In this document: piece by piece, positions 1 to 7,809 of the stretch
Layout of the letters: each line of letters opens with the position of its first letter
How positions within the stretch are numbered: position 1 is the first letter of the stretch
Assembly (NCBI RefSeq): GCF_014854695.1
Contig: NZ_CP027557.1
Location: 2,356,001-2,420,000 of the forward strand
Direction: 5' to 3'
DNA: 64,000 bases
From: Rhodococcus rhodochrous
Lineage (GTDB): Bacteria; Actinomycetota; Actinomycetes; Mycobacteriales; Mycobacteriaceae
The notes under the pieces: model-generated
Database searches by the model: none
What the model saw: only the letters and a program-made list of their open reading frames with translations
Told to the model about the DNA's origin: nothing
Program-made: the position numbers and the translations under genes

Positions 1-702
1 AAGGCCTTCGGCACGTTCGTCGAGCTCACCCACGTCGTCGGCGCCCTCGGGTTCAACAAGGCCGTCGAGGAGCTGTCGAACCACAGCGTGCTGTGCATCG
101 ACGAGTTCGAACTCGACGATCCGGGCGACACCATGCTCGTCTCGCGTCTGCTGACCGAACTGTCGGCCCGCGGCGTCTCGATCGTCGCGACCTCCAACAC
201 GCTTCCCGGCCAGTTGGGTGAGGGACGGTTCGCGGCACAGGACTTCCTGCGCGAGATCAAGAAGCTCGCGTCGATCTTCGAGACCATCCGCGTCGACGGC
301 CCCGACTACCGTCACCGCGACCTGCCGCCCGCACCCGATCCGGTCGACTCGGCCGAGCTCTCCGAGCGCGCCGATGCGATCCCGGGTGCCACGCTCGACG
401 ACTTCGACGAGCTGTGCGCGCACCTGAGCACGCTGCACCCGTCGCGTTACGGCAAGCTCGTCGAGGGTGTCCCCGCTGTCTTCCTCGAAGGTGTGCACCC
501 GGCGAAGGACCAGTCGGTGGCCCTGCGTCTGGTGGTCCTCGCCGACCGCATGTACGACGCGAGCATCCCTGTGACGGTCTCCGGCGCCAAGCTCGACGAG
601 ATCTTCACGTCCGAGATGCTCGCGGGCGGCTACCGCAAGAAGTACCTGCGCGCGACGTCCCGCCTGCTGGCGCTGTCCCGTTTCGAGGTCGCCGCGGGCT
701 GA
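1..702 (+). CDS. zapE: AFG1-like ATPase / cell division protein ZapE, C-terminal part
   Basis: Open in frame from base 1, so the N-terminus with the Walker A loop lies outside the window; 233 residues and the stop remain. The hydrophobic stretch ending in CIDEFELDDPGD is the Walker B region of the AFG1/ZapE P-loop ATPases. The later segments SIVATSNTLPGQLGEG (sensor 1-like) and RYGKLVEGV fit the same family. In proteobacteria ZapE acts at the constricting Z-ring and in mitochondria AFG1 aids protein quality control; the actinobacterial role is less clear. The C-terminus runs into a short spacer with an inverted repeat before a convergent GNAT gene. Family assignment is firm, the cellular role is inferred. 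Confidence 0.85.
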   Translation, partial: KAFGTFVELTHVVGALGFNKAVEELSNHSVLCIDEFELDDPGDTMLVSRLLTELSARGVSIVATSNTLPGQLGEGRFAAQDFLREIKKLASIFETIRVDGPDYRHRDLPPAPDPVDSAELSERADAIPGATLDDFDELCAHLSTLHPSRYGKLVEGVPAVFLEGVHPAKDQSVALRLVVLADRMYDASIPVTVSGAKLDEIFTSEMLAGGYRKKYLRATSRLLALSRFEVAAG

Positions 703-708
703 TCGGAT

Positions 709-734
709 ACCCGGCGCGCGCATGCCCGCCGGGT
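709..734. terminator. inverted repeat between convergent genes
   Basis: ACCCGGCG at 709-716 pairs perfectly with CGCCGGGT at 727-734 across a 10-base loop, just after the zapE stop and before the stop of the minus-strand GNAT gene. There is no T tract, so it is at best a weak bidirectional terminator. Confidence 0.35.
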
Positions 735-756
735 CGACCTTCACCGCATCATCGGC

Positions 757-1320
757 TCACCGGCCGACATCCGTTCGGAGGGTGCGCTGCATGACGAAAT
801 CGTCGTGCGTCTGCGCGCCCACGACGAACGTGCGCGTGCCCACCACCTCGAAGCCCTGCTTCTCGTAGAAGCGTCGGGCGCGGGTGTTCTTCTGGTTGAC
901 GCCGAGCCACAGGCCGGCACGCCCGAGCGTGTGGGCCCGCGCGACGATCGCATCCATGAGCGCCGCAGAGATTCCGGAACCATGATGGCCCGGTATCACG
1001 TACAGCTTGCTGATCTCGATCGCCGGCCGCGCCGTGATCATCGTGTCGATCGCCGGATCCTCCGGAGCGGCGTCCACTGCCATCAGGTATCCGACGATCT
1101 CCTCACCCGCGCGCGCCTCGAGAACGATGCGTTCGGGGGAGGACAGGTACTCGGCGAACTTCTCCGCGCTGAGGGTGCGCTCGATGAAGTCGGCGATGTC
1201 GTCCTCGGCGGCGTCCGGAGGGCAGGCGAGCGGGAAGGTCGCGGCAGCGACCTGAGCGATCGCCTCGGCATCCCAGATGCCCGCCTCGTCGACGGAGATC
1301 GCTTCTTCGAGTGGTGGCAT
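757..1320 (-). CDS. GNAT family N-acetyltransferase
   Basis: 187-residue protein with a single acetyltransferase (GNAT) fold. The segment ISKLYVIPGHHGSGISAALM is the beta4 strand followed by the acetyl-CoA pyrophosphate loop (Q/R-x-x-G-x-G/A type, here H-H-G-S-G-I). NQKNTRARRFYEKQGFEVVG is the typical alpha4-beta6-beta7 part, with the NxxARxFYxxxGF signature. It probably transfers acetyl from acetyl-CoA to an amine; the substrate cannot be read from sequence. Three starts are possible (GTG 1332, ATG 1326, ATG 1320) and none has a clear Shine-Dalgarno; the last is used here. It is convergent with zapE and divergent from the leader-controlled gene at 1727. Confidence 0.8.
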   Translation of the reverse strand: MPPLEEAISVDEAGIWDAEAIAQVAAATFPLACPPDAAEDDIADFIERTLSAEKFAEYLSSPERIVLEARAGEEIVGYLMAVDAAPEDPAIDTMITARPAIEISKLYVIPGHHGSGISAALMDAIVARAHTLGRAGLWLGVNQKNTRARRFYEKQGFEVVGTRTFVVGAQTHDDFVMQRTLRTDVGR

Positions 1321-1573
1321 GGACATGCACACCAGTGAAGCACTCGGACGGGACGATCCGGCAGATGCCCCGCGTGTCGATGCGAGACGGAGACACGAGC
1401 CCGGACGCGAGACGGAGAAGGGTCCGAATATGGCTGAACCCCAGCCTTGGATGGGGGGTCATGGCTGGGGTTCGACACCATCGGGGGGATGGCAACATCC
1501 ACGCTACATGAGGGATCCCTCAGGTTCCAGCGACCGTGGTCACGGTTGCGTCACACGGTCCCGTGCATGCGAC

Positions 1574-1602
1574 TTGCACGAAATGTCGGGGCGTTGTACC
1601 GT
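1574..1602 (+). promoter_or_regulatory. promoter for the leader peptide mRNA
   Basis: TTGCAC (1574-1579) and TACCGT (1597-1602) are separated by 17 bases. The -10 box ends 7 bases before the ATG at 1610, so the transcript would start on that ATG and be leaderless, as is common for actinobacterial leader peptides. Confidence 0.5.
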
Positions 1603-1609
1603 CGCGGCT

Positions 1610-1651
1610 ATGAAGCGCGTACTCGTAGTTCACCGCCGTAGCGGGGTCTGA
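1610..1651 (+). CDS. 13-residue leader peptide (putative attenuator)
   Basis: Reads MKRVLVVHRRSGV then TGA. Four of the 13 codons are Val and one is Leu, with V-L-V-V consecutive at 1619-1630. It is too short for routine gene calling but is placed exactly downstream of a good promoter and directly upstream of alternative hairpins that include the ribosome binding region of the next gene. That arrangement is the signature of ribosome-mediated attenuation of branched-chain amino acid genes. Translation itself is inferred; no experiment is implied. Confidence 0.55.
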   Translation: MKRVLVVHRRSGV

Positions 1652-1654
1652 TTC

Positions 1655-1716
1655 GGACCGACCCCTCGCTGCGGGTCGTTGAGCTACGCGTCGGTCCTTC
1701 CTTCTCGTGGAAGACC
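1655..1716 (+). promoter_or_regulatory. mutually exclusive leader hairpins
   Basis: Stem I pairs GGACCGAC (1655-1662) with GTCGGTCC (1690-1697); a small inner pairing GACCC (1660-1664) with GGGTC (1673-1677) competes with it. Stem II pairs 1693-1701 with GGAAGACC (1709-1716), 8 base pairs with one bulged C at 1697 and a 7-base loop. Stems I and II share 1693-1697, so only one can form. Stem II hides GGAAG (1709-1713), the only Shine-Dalgarno-like sequence before the ATG at 1727. A ribosome finishing the leader peptide would cover the 5' arm of stem I and favour stem II (off). A ribosome stalled on the Val/Leu codons would leave stem I free to form (on). Confidence 0.5.
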
Positions 1717-1726
1717 ACTACGAACG

Positions 1727-2221
1727 ATGAACGCCTTCACCTCCTTCTCGGATTTCGCCCCGATGTTCCCCTTCGGCACCCCTGATGCCGATCCGTTCTT
1801 CGCCCGTTACGGACGTGCCCTTCCTCGGGGATTGCGCGAGGAAGCCTCCGGCATGAGCTGGACGGAGTTCGAATCCACCTACGGTGCGCAGCACGGCCCG
1901 GTCCGCCTCGGTGGCTGGACCGCGACGGCCCTGGGTGCGGGACGCAGCGCCTTCGAGGCAACGATCGCGATCGGCGACACGATCCACACGGCATCCGCCA
2001 CGACCTGCGGACCGATCGCCGCGATGACCGCGATGCTGTACGACCTCGGGCTGAACATCGAGATCCTGTCGTTCCACCGCCACGACCTCGGTGAGATGTC
2101 CGCGACCTTCCTGCTGTGCCGCTCCGGCGAGCGCACGGTCTGGGTGATGGGCACGGGCGAGACCGGCAGCGAGTCGTCGCTGCGGGCCATGATCGCGGGG
2201 ATCAACAAGCTCGGCGCGTGA
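1727..2221 (+). CDS. stand-alone 2-isopropylmalate synthase (LeuA) regulatory-domain protein
   Basis: 164-residue protein resembling only the C-terminal allosteric/dimerisation domain of LeuA: GPVRLGGWTATA, a strand-rich core around TIHTASATTCGPIAAMTAML (the glycine-proline turn and helix typical of that domain), and a terminal helix with SLRAMIAGINKL. No TIM-barrel catalytic domain is present. In full LeuA this domain binds leucine and causes feedback inhibition. A free copy could sense a branched-chain amino acid or bind LeuA, but that is inference. The leader peptide and hairpins upstream strengthen the link to branched-chain amino acid metabolism. The ATG at 1727 is chosen because the hairpin-masked GGAAG lies 13 bases upstream; a TTG at 1679 would run through the hairpins. 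Confidence 0.7.
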   Translation: MNAFTSFSDFAPMFPFGTPDADPFFARYGRALPRGLREEASGMSWTEFESTYGAQHGPVRLGGWTATALGAGRSAFEATIAIGDTIHTASATTCGPIAAMTAMLYDLGLNIEILSFHRHDLGEMSATFLLCRSGERTVWVMGTGETGSESSLRAMIAGINKLGA

Positions 2222-2322
2222 CGCGCCGGTCCGGTGCGGGGGAGTGCTTCCGCATCGGACTGCCCGCTGTCGGATCCTCACCGGGTGACCCGGACGATCG
2301 GCCGGCCCTACGAACGGATGAG

Positions 2323-2349
2323 GGCCCCCTCCGAAATTCGAAGGGGGCC
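2323..2349. terminator. bidirectional terminator
   Basis: GGCCCCCT (2323-2330) pairs with AGGGGGCC (2342-2349) and is followed on the plus strand by TTCATCTTC. It sits between the LeuA-domain gene and the 3' end of the minus-strand tRNA operon and could serve both. Confidence 0.6.
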
Positions 2350-2360
2350 TTCATCTTCTG

Positions 2361-2432
2361 TGCGCGATACTGGGATTGAACCAGTGACCTCTTCCGTGTC
2401 AGGGAAGCGCTCTCCCGCTGAGCTAATCGCGC
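2361..2432 (-). tRNA. tRNA-Val (anticodon GAC), copy 1
   Basis: 72-base cloverleaf read on the minus strand. The 7-bp acceptor stem is GCGCGAT/ATCGCGC with discriminator A. The anticodon arm is CTTCC-CTGACAC-GGAAG with GAC at 34-36, and the T arm loop is TTCAATC. It decodes GUC and GUU. CCA is not encoded. It is the last gene of the five-tRNA operon and identical to copy 2 at 2582-2653. Confidence 0.95.
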
Positions 2433-2455
2433 CGGCATGGTGATCGCCGGAGTGG

Positions 2456-2528
2456 AGCGGATGACGGGATTCGAACCCGCGACCCTCACCTTGGCAAGGT
2501 GATGCGCTACCAGCTGCGCTACATCCGC
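2456..2528 (-). tRNA. tRNA-Gly (anticodon GCC), copy 1
   Basis: 73-base cloverleaf on the minus strand with acceptor stem GCGGATG/CATCCGC and discriminator T. The anticodon arm CACC-TTGCCAA-GGTG carries GCC. It decodes GGC and GGU, the main glycine codons in this GC-rich DNA. Identical to copy 2 at 2751-2823. Confidence 0.95.
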
Positions 2529-2581
2529 ATGTGCACGTTGTTTCGGTGAACCGGCTCGACCCACGTGCTGGTCGAACCTGG

Positions 2582-2653
2582 TGCGCGATACTGGGATTGA
2601 ACCAGTGACCTCTTCCGTGTCAGGGAAGCGCTCTCCCGCTGAGCTAATCGCGC
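2582..2653 (-). tRNA. tRNA-Val (anticodon GAC), copy 2
   Basis: Same 72-base sequence as the copy at 2361-2432, including acceptor stem GCGCGAT and anticodon GAC. Only one base separates it from the tRNA-Cys gene, so the precursors must be cut out of one transcript. Confidence 0.95.
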
Positions 2654-2654
2654 G

Positions 2655-2725
2655 AGGTGGAGACGGGAATCGAACCCGTGTGCACGGCTTTGCAGGCCGT
2701 TGCCTCACCACTCGGCCACTCCACC
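2655..2725 (-). tRNA. tRNA-Cys (anticodon GCA)
   Basis: 71-base cloverleaf on the minus strand with acceptor stem GGTGGAG/CTCCACC and discriminator T (U73, the cysteine identity base). The anticodon arm ACGGC-CTGCAAA-GCCGT carries GCA. It lies between the duplicated Gly and Val genes. Confidence 0.95.
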
Positions 2726-2750
2726 GTAAAAGGTCGAGTCCAACCTCTCG

Positions 2751-2823
2751 AGCGGATGACGGGATTCGAACCCGCGACCCTCACCTTGGCAAGGTGATGC
2801 GCTACCAGCTGCGCTACATCCGC
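2751..2823 (-). tRNA. tRNA-Gly (anticodon GCC), copy 2
   Basis: Same 73-base gene as the copy at 2456-2528. It is the promoter-proximal gene of the operon; a good promoter lies about 50 bases upstream on the minus strand. Confidence 0.95.
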
Positions 2824-3255
2824 ATTCGCACCGTTCGGCGTCTTGCTCTCCGTGGTGCGGTTCAAAACAGTAGCCGAGCATCTACGAAACACACAAATCC
2901 GCAGGTCAACGGAAGAAAACCGGCAGATTTCGCGAAGGTGACGGGTCGATGACCCCCGCGGGAGGCGACGAATCGGGCTTCGGAAGTCCAGCCCGCGTCC
3001 ACCGCTCGTGTCGCTCCGGCCGGCAAATGCGCCCTCCGGTCCTCCCGAGCGGAGGGCCGTCGACGTCCCGGGGCTCCGGGTGCGTCCTCCTGCCTCCTCG
3101 GGCACGGTCTCTTGCCCGCCCGCGTACGCGCGCGCGAGGAGCCGCGCGGACGCGCTACCCGGAACATCACGTCGAAACGCTGCGACCAGGCGATTCGTCT
3201 TCGTGGCGGGAGCGTGTTAGTGTTCCATCTCGTTCGAGCCGCTGCGAAGCGGCCC
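2824..3255. other. 432-base spacer between two tRNA transcription units
   Basis: No convincing protein gene was seen. The left part carries the minus-strand tRNA promoter (2880-2909). The middle, about 2950-3170, is very GC-rich and repetitive in CG steps. The right part carries TTAGTGTT near 3217, a possible -10 for tRNA-Val(CAC), without a clear -35. Confidence 0.5.
2880..2909 (-). promoter_or_regulatory. promoter of the Gly-Cys-Val-Gly-Val tRNA operon
   Basis: On the minus strand TTGACC (2904-2909) and GTAGAT (2880-2885) are 18 bases apart. Transcription would start near 2873, about 50 bases before the first tRNA. Confidence 0.5.
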
Positions 3256-3327
3256 GGTCCCGTGGCTCAGTGGAAGAGCGTCCCGTTCACACCGGGGAGG
3301 TCGCTGGTTCGATCCCAGCCGGGACCA
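3256..3327 (+). tRNA. tRNA-Val (anticodon CAC)
   Basis: 72-base cloverleaf on the plus strand with acceptor stem GGTCCCG/CGGGACC and discriminator A. The anticodon arm TCCCG-TTCACAC-CGGGG carries CAC, and the T loop is TTCGATC. It decodes GUG. CCA is not fully encoded. It is transcribed alone and followed at once by a strong terminator. Confidence 0.95.
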
Positions 3328-3348
3328 CCGAGATCGACAGTGACGAAA

Positions 3349-3374
3349 GGCACCCCCGCAGGGGTGCCTTTTTT
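3349..3374 (+). terminator. intrinsic terminator of tRNA-Val(CAC)
   Basis: GGCACCCC (3349-3356) pairs with GGGGTGCC (3361-3368) over a 4-base loop, followed by six T residues (3369-3374). It is one of the few textbook Rho-independent terminators in the window. Confidence 0.9.
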
Positions 3375-3566
3375 CGTACCTTGATGAAATCGTTGAGCGT
3401 GCGTGGCACCCGGTCGGGCGGGTCGCCCGCGAGCGCGTATTTCCTTCGAACCGCAACGGCCCCATCGGGCTCGACCACGCGTGTCGTGTGGGCACAGCTG
3501 TGGTGCTTGTGGCCGAAGTGCGCATAGTGATGGCAGGATCGTGGTCGTCGAGGAGGACACGTCCGG

Positions 3567-4199
3567 ATGAGCGTTGCGGACAGCGAATGGCCGGTCGTGG
3601 GGGCGACCGGAGCGAGATTCGGATCCGGTCGGTCCCGTCGACGTCGACGGCCGGCGGATCACGCCGTGCCGGTACGGAATCACCGCGAGCCGGGCCCCGT
3701 CGTGGACGAGGTCACGGCAGCCGAGATGTACCGGCCCGCAGCGCAGCCGGTCGACACAGCGCAGGCGGTCGGCGCAACAGAGCCGGTCGACACAGCGCAG
3801 GCGGCCGGCCGGAATGCGGGCACCGGGACCAGTGTGGGAATCGAGGACATGAACCAGCCAGAGACGTCGTCGTTCGTGCGCCCGTTCGTGCGGAGCGGGG
3901 GACGCACCCGAGCCGAGGTGGAGCTGCCTCTCGAAGTGCTCGTGTCGGCCGTCCCCTCCGCGATGGGCAGCGAGTCCGGTCCGGCGATGGACGAGCATCG
4001 CCTCGTGCTGGCGTTGTGCGCCCAGCCGAGATCGATCATGGAGATCGCTGCCCTCGCGCAGATCCCACTCGGTGTCGCGCGCGTGCTCGTCGGGGATCTC
4101 GCGGCGACCGGCGAGATCACCGTGCACCGCACGGCCGACAAGGTGGGGCCGAACGTCGAACTGCTCGAACGGGTACTGACGGGTCTCAACCACCTCTGA
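3567..4199 (+). CDS. DUF742 family protein
   Basis: 210-residue protein. The first 95 or so residues are low-complexity (RSRRRRRP run, an imperfect repeat PVDTAQA). The C-terminal part is the DUF742 domain: SFVRPFVRSGGRTRAE, then the winged-helix-like EHRLVLALCAQPRSIMEIAA and LGVARVLVGDLAATGEITVH, ending in LLERVLTGLNHL. DUF742 proteins usually sit in actinobacterial conservons with a histidine-kinase-like protein, a roadblock protein and a small GTPase. None of these is adjacent here, so its partners must be elsewhere. It precedes thrS by about 140 bases, probably without a functional link. Confidence 0.75.
   Translation: MSVADSEWPVVGATGARFGSGRSRRRRRPADHAVPVRNHREPGPVVDEVTAAEMYRPAAQPVDTAQAVGATEPVDTAQAAGRNAGTGTSVGIEDMNQPETSSFVRPFVRSGGRTRAEVELPLEVLVSAVPSAMGSESGPAMDEHRLVLALCAQPRSIMEIAALAQIPLGVARVLVGDLAATGEITVHRTADKVGPNVELLERVLTGLNHL
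3745..3809. repeat. 36-bp period direct repeat inside the DUF742 gene
   Basis: A 29-base unit beginning AGCCGGTCGACACAGCGCAG occurs at 3745-3773 and again at 3781-3809 with one difference. It encodes the PVDTAQA repeat in the disordered N-terminal part. Confidence 0.8.
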
Positions 4200-4338
4200 G
4201 GACTTCGCGGCTCCCTGTGTCCGCGGTCCGCGCGGATGTCGATAGCATGATGAAGTTGCCGTGTGCTCGCGGTCGTCGACCGCAGCACGTGCCCGGCGAC
4301 GACCACGTATCAGGCATCGAGCCGAGGAGTCCGTCACA

Positions 4339-6405
4339 GTGACCACGCCCGCATCCGCGAAACCAGCCACGATCGTCCGGGTGCCCGCGGGGACCACTGC
4401 GGGCGCGGCGGTCCGTGACGCGGGTCTGCCCACCAAGGGACCCGAGACGATCGTGGTCGTCCGCGACTCCGAAGGCGCACTGCGCGATCTGTCCTGGACG
4501 CCCGAAGCGGACGTCGAGGTCGAGGCCGTCGGCGCCGACACCGAGGAAGGCCGCAGCGTCATCCGTCACTCGGCCGCCCACGTGCTCGCGCAGGCCGTGC
4601 AGCAGGAGTTCCCGGAGGCCAAGCTCGGCATCGGCCCGCCCATCCGCGACGGCTTCTACTACGACTTCCAGGTCGAACGTCCCTTCACTCCCGAGGATCT
4701 CGCGAAGCTCGAGAAGCGGATGAAGAAGATCGTCAAGGACGCCCAGCGCTTCGCGCGCCGCGTCGTCGACAGCCTCGAGGACGCCCGCGAGGAACTGAAG
4801 GACGAGCCGTTCAAGCTCGAACTCATCGACGACAAGTCCGGCATAGACGACCCCGAGGTGATGGAGGTCGGCGGCAAGGAACTGACCATCTACGACAACC
4901 TCAACCCGCGCACGGGTGAGCTCGTCTGGAAGGACCTGTGCCGCGGCCCGCACGTGCCCACCACCAAGTTCATCCCGGCCTTCAAGCTCACGCGCAGCTC
5001 CGCGGCCTACTGGCGCGGCGACCAGGACAACGCCGGCCTGCAGCGCATCTACGGCACGGCCTGGGAGTCCACCGAGGCCCTCGACGCGCACCTCGAACTC
5101 CTCGCCGAGGCCGAACGCCGCGACCACCGCAAGCTCGGCAACGAGCTCGACCTGTTCTCGTTCCCCGACGAGCTCGGTTCGGGTCTGCCCGTCTTCCATC
5201 CCAAGGGCGGCATCATCCGCCAGGAGATGGAGAACTACTCGCGCCAGCGGCACGTCGAGGCAGGCTACGAGTTCGTGTACTCGCCGCACATCACCAAGGG
5301 CCAGCTGTACGAGGTCTCCGGTCACCTCGACTGGTACCGCGACGGCATGTTCCCGGCGATGCACATCGACGAGGAGCTCAACGAGGACGGCACCGTCCGC
5401 AAGCCGGGCCAGGACTACTACCTCAAGCCCATGAACTGCCCGATGCACGACCTGATCTTCCGGTCGCGCGGGCGTTCCTACCGCGAACTGCCGCTGCGCA
5501 TGTTCGAGTTCGGTTCGGTCTACCGCTACGAGAAGTCCGGTGTCGTCCACGGTCTGACCCGCGTGCGCGGCATGACGCAGGACGACGCGCACATCTTCTG
5601 CACTCCCGAGCAGATGCGCGACGAGCTCACCAGCGTCCTGAACTTCATCCTCGACCTGCTCAAGGACTACGGGCTCGACGACTACTACCTCGAACTGTCG
5701 ACGAAGAACCCCAAGAAGTTCGTCGGCAGCGAGGAGCTGTGGGACGTCGCGACCGAGACGCTGCGGGAGGTCGGTGAGGCCTCCGGCCTGAACCTCGTGC
5801 CCGACCCGGGCGGAGCCGCCTTCTACGGCCCGAAGATCTCGGTGCAGGTCAAGGACGCGCTCGGTCGCAGCTGGCAGATGTCGACGATCCAGCTCGACTT
5901 CAACCTGCCCGAGCGGTTCGAGCTCGAGTACACCGGCGCCGACGGTGCCAAGCACCGCCCCGTCATGATCCACCGCGCCCTGTTCGGTTCCATCGAACGG
6001 TTCTTCGGTGTGCTCACCGAGCACTACGCCGGTGCTTTCCCCGCGTGGCTCTCGCCCGTGCAGGTCGTGGGCATTCCCGTGGCCGCCGACTTCGAGGGCC
6101 ACCTGTTCGATGTCGTCGGCAAGCTGAAGGCGCAGGGGATCCGCGCCGAGGTCGACGTCTCCGACGACCGCATGCAGAAGAAGATCCGCACCCACACCAC
6201 GCAGAAGGTGCCGTTCATGCTGCTCGCCGGCGAGCGCGACGTCGCGGCCGGCGCGGTGAGCTTCCGCTTCCGCGACGGCACGCAGGTCAACGGCGTGCCC
6301 GTCGACGAGGCCGTGCGGATCGTCACCGAGTGGGTCCGCCGCCGCGAGAACGCCTCGCCCACCGCCGAACTCGTCGGTTCCGGCGGGGAAGGCAGCCCGT
6401 CGTGA
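4339..6405 (+). CDS. thrS: threonyl-tRNA synthetase
   Basis: 688 residues, the usual length. It charges tRNA-Thr. An N-terminal TGS domain (about 1-65) is followed by the SAD editing domain with [11 protein letters not shown] and then the class II core. Visible core elements are the zinc cysteine in PMNCPMHD, motif 2 (FRYEKSG...[10 protein letters not shown]), motif 3 ([18 protein letters not shown]) and the C-terminal anticodon domain from [11 protein letters not shown]. The GTG at 4339 is chosen because GAGGAG lies 9 bases upstream; an ATG at 4261 would add 26 Arg-rich residues unlike the family. The stop overlaps the HIT gene start by 4 bases, as in the Rv2614c-Rv2613c pair. Confidence 0.95.
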   Translation: MTTPASAKPATIVRVPAGTTAGAAVRDAGLPTKGPETIVVVRDSEGALRDLSWTPEADVEVEAVGADTEEGRSVIRHSAAHVLAQAVQQEFPEAKLGIGPPIRDGFYYDFQVERPFTPEDLAKLEKRMKKIVKDAQRFARRVVDSLEDAREELKDEPFKLELIDDKSGIDDPEVMEVGGKELTIYDNLNPRTGELVWKDLCRGPHVPTTKFIPAFKLTRSSAAYWRGDQDNAGLQRIYGTAWESTEALDAHLELLAEAERRDHRKLGNELDLFSFPDELGSGLPVFHPKGGIIRQEMENYSRQRHVEAGYEFVYSPHITKGQLYEVSGHLDWYRDGMFPAMHIDEELNEDGTVRKPGQDYYLKPMNCPMHDLIFRSRGRSYRELPLRMFEFGSVYRYEKSGVVHGLTRVRGMTQDDAHIFCTPEQMRDELTSVLNFILDLLKDYGLDDYYLELSTKNPKKFVGSEELWDVATETLREVGEASGLNLVPDPGGAAFYGPKISVQVKDALGRSWQMSTIQLDFNLPERFELEYTGADGAKHRPVMIHRALFGSIERFFGVLTEHYAGAFPAWLSPVQVVGIPVAADFEGHLFDVVGKLKAQGIRAEVDVSDDRMQKKIRTHTTQKVPFMLLAGERDVAAGAVSFRFRDGTQVNGVPVDEAVRIVTEWVRRRENASPTAELVGSGGEGSPS

Positions 6406-6986
6406 CGGGCGACCGTACCCCGGGGCCCGCCGACATCCCGGCGACCGACGACAGTCCCGCCTCGATGGTCGACCGCGGCGTGGGGGAGTCCGATCACCTG
6501 CAGCGCCTGTGGTCGCCCCATCGCATGTCGTACATCACCGAGTCCCCGCGGGGTCGCGACGAGCCGTACGAGCCCTTCACCGACATCCCCAAGATGTCCG
6601 ACGAGGAGGGCCTCGTCGTCGCACGCGGCGAACTGGTGTACGCGGTGCTCAACCTGTACCCGTACAACCCGGGTCATCTGATGGTCGTACCGTATCGCCG
6701 GGTGGCCAACCTCGAAGATCTGACGCCCGAGGAGAGCGCCGAGCTCATGCAGTTCGCGCAGCGGGCGCTCCGCGTCATCAAGCGCGTCTCGCGTCCGCAC
6801 GGCTTCAACGTCGGCCTCAACCTCGGCGCCGCAGCGGGAGGCTCGCTGGCCGAGCATCTCCACCTGCACGTCGTGCCGCGCTGGGGTGGGGACGCCAACT
6901 TCATCACCGTCCTCGGTGGGTCGAAGGTGATGGTGCAGCTGCTGCGCGACACCCGTGCACTGCTCGCCTCGGCATGGGACGAGTGA
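6402..6986 (+). CDS. HIT family diadenosine tetraphosphate phosphorylase-like protein
   Basis: 194 residues. The histidine triad is plain in [12 protein letters not shown] (HxHxH). [20 protein letters not shown] is the conserved HIT beta-strand region. It corresponds in length and position to M. tuberculosis Rv2613c, reported as an Ap4A phosphorylase. It would degrade dinucleoside polyphosphates that aminoacyl-tRNA synthetases such as the adjacent ThrRS can produce. The GTG start overlaps the thrS stop (GTGA), so translation is probably coupled. Confidence 0.9.
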   Translation: MTGDRTPGPADIPATDDSPASMVDRGVGESDHLQRLWSPHRMSYITESPRGRDEPYEPFTDIPKMSDEEGLVVARGELVYAVLNLYPYNPGHLMVVPYRRVANLEDLTPEESAELMQFAQRALRVIKRVSRPHGFNVGLNLGAAAGGSLAEHLHLHVVPRWGGDANFITVLGGSKVMVQLLRDTRALLASAWDE

Positions 6987-7137
6987 CAGCCCTCCCAGAG
7001 TCGTCGCGATCGCAGCGCACGGCCGTGGTGCCGTTCGCATGCCGATCCGCCGCGGGCCGACTGCGCATTTCCGGCTCCACTCGTGGCAGGATCGGATTCC
7101 GGACACAACGGTCGGACAGGAAGACAGGGGTCGCGGG

Positions 7138-7809
7138 ATGCTGAGCTTCTTCGGGCGTGCGTCGGTGTCGAAGGTCACCGCGCCGCTCGGTAAGGCGCTG
7201 ATCCGTACCGGCCTGACTCCGGACGCCGTCACGCTCATCGGTACCGTCGCCACGATCGCCGCCGCCGTGACCCTGTTCCCCATGGGACACCTGTTCTGGG
7301 GTGCGATGGTCATCTGGCTGTTCGTCATGTTCGACATGCTCGACGGCGCCATGGCCCGGGCTCGCGGTGGCGGAACGCGCTTCGGAGCGGTCCTCGACGC
7401 GACCTGCGACCGGGTCGCCGACGGCGCGATCTTCGGTGGTCTGGCATGGTGGGCCGTCTACCACGAGCAGAGCCGCCCGTTGTTCGTCGCCACCCTGATC
7501 TGTCTCGCGACGTCGCAGGTCATCTCGTACGCGAAGGCGCGGGCCGAGGCGAGCGGACTGTCCGCCGACGGTGGTCTGATCGAGCGGCCCGACCGGCTCG
7601 TGGTCGTGCTCGTGGGCGCCGGTCTCACCGGCCTCGGGCTCGACTGGGCGATCCACATCGCGATGTGGCTGCTCGTCGTCGGATCGGTGATCACCGTCTT
7701 CCAGCGGGTTCTCGCCGTCCGCAACTCCACGGGTGCGCGCGAACTGCTTCCCATCACACCCCCGGCCGGCGGGACGACGGAGACCCGGGACGACGGGGGA
7801 GCGCAGTGA
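7138..7809 (+). CDS. pgsA1: phosphatidylinositol phosphate synthase (CDP-alcohol phosphatidyltransferase)
   Basis: 223-residue membrane protein with about six hydrophobic segments. The CDP-alcohol motif D-x2-DG-x2-AR-x8-G-x3-D-x3-D is complete in MFDMLDGAMARARGGG followed by FGAVLDATCDR. In mycobacteria the enzyme joins CDP-diacylglycerol and inositol phosphate, the first step to PI and the mannosides. It heads a tightly packed run pgsA-patA-pimA-NUDIX with 4-base or zero spacing. The ATG at 7138 starts the conserved MLSFFGRA; an in-frame extension upstream is Arg-rich and unlikely. In-frame overlap GTGA with the next gene at 7806. Confidence 0.92.
   Translation: MLSFFGRASVSKVTAPLGKALIRTGLTPDAVTLIGTVATIAAAVTLFPMGHLFWGAMVIWLFVMFDMLDGAMARARGGGTRFGAVLDATCDRVADGAIFGGLAWWAVYHEQSRPLFVATLICLATSQVISYAKARAEASGLSADGGLIERPDRLVVVLVGAGLTGLGLDWAIHIAMWLLVVGSVITVFQRVLAVRNSTGARELLPITPPAGGTTETRDDGGAQ

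Noticed and set aside
1610-1716. T-box riboswitch
   Set aside because: No T-box core or specifier stem is seen, and a short peptide frame explains the region better.
3008-3384. Small ORFs around tRNA-Val(CAC)
   Set aside because: They run through the tRNA and terminator and have Arg/Ala/Gly-rich random composition.
4186-6195. Long minus-strand open frame opposite thrS
   Set aside because: Antisense shadow caused by codon bias; thrS is certain.
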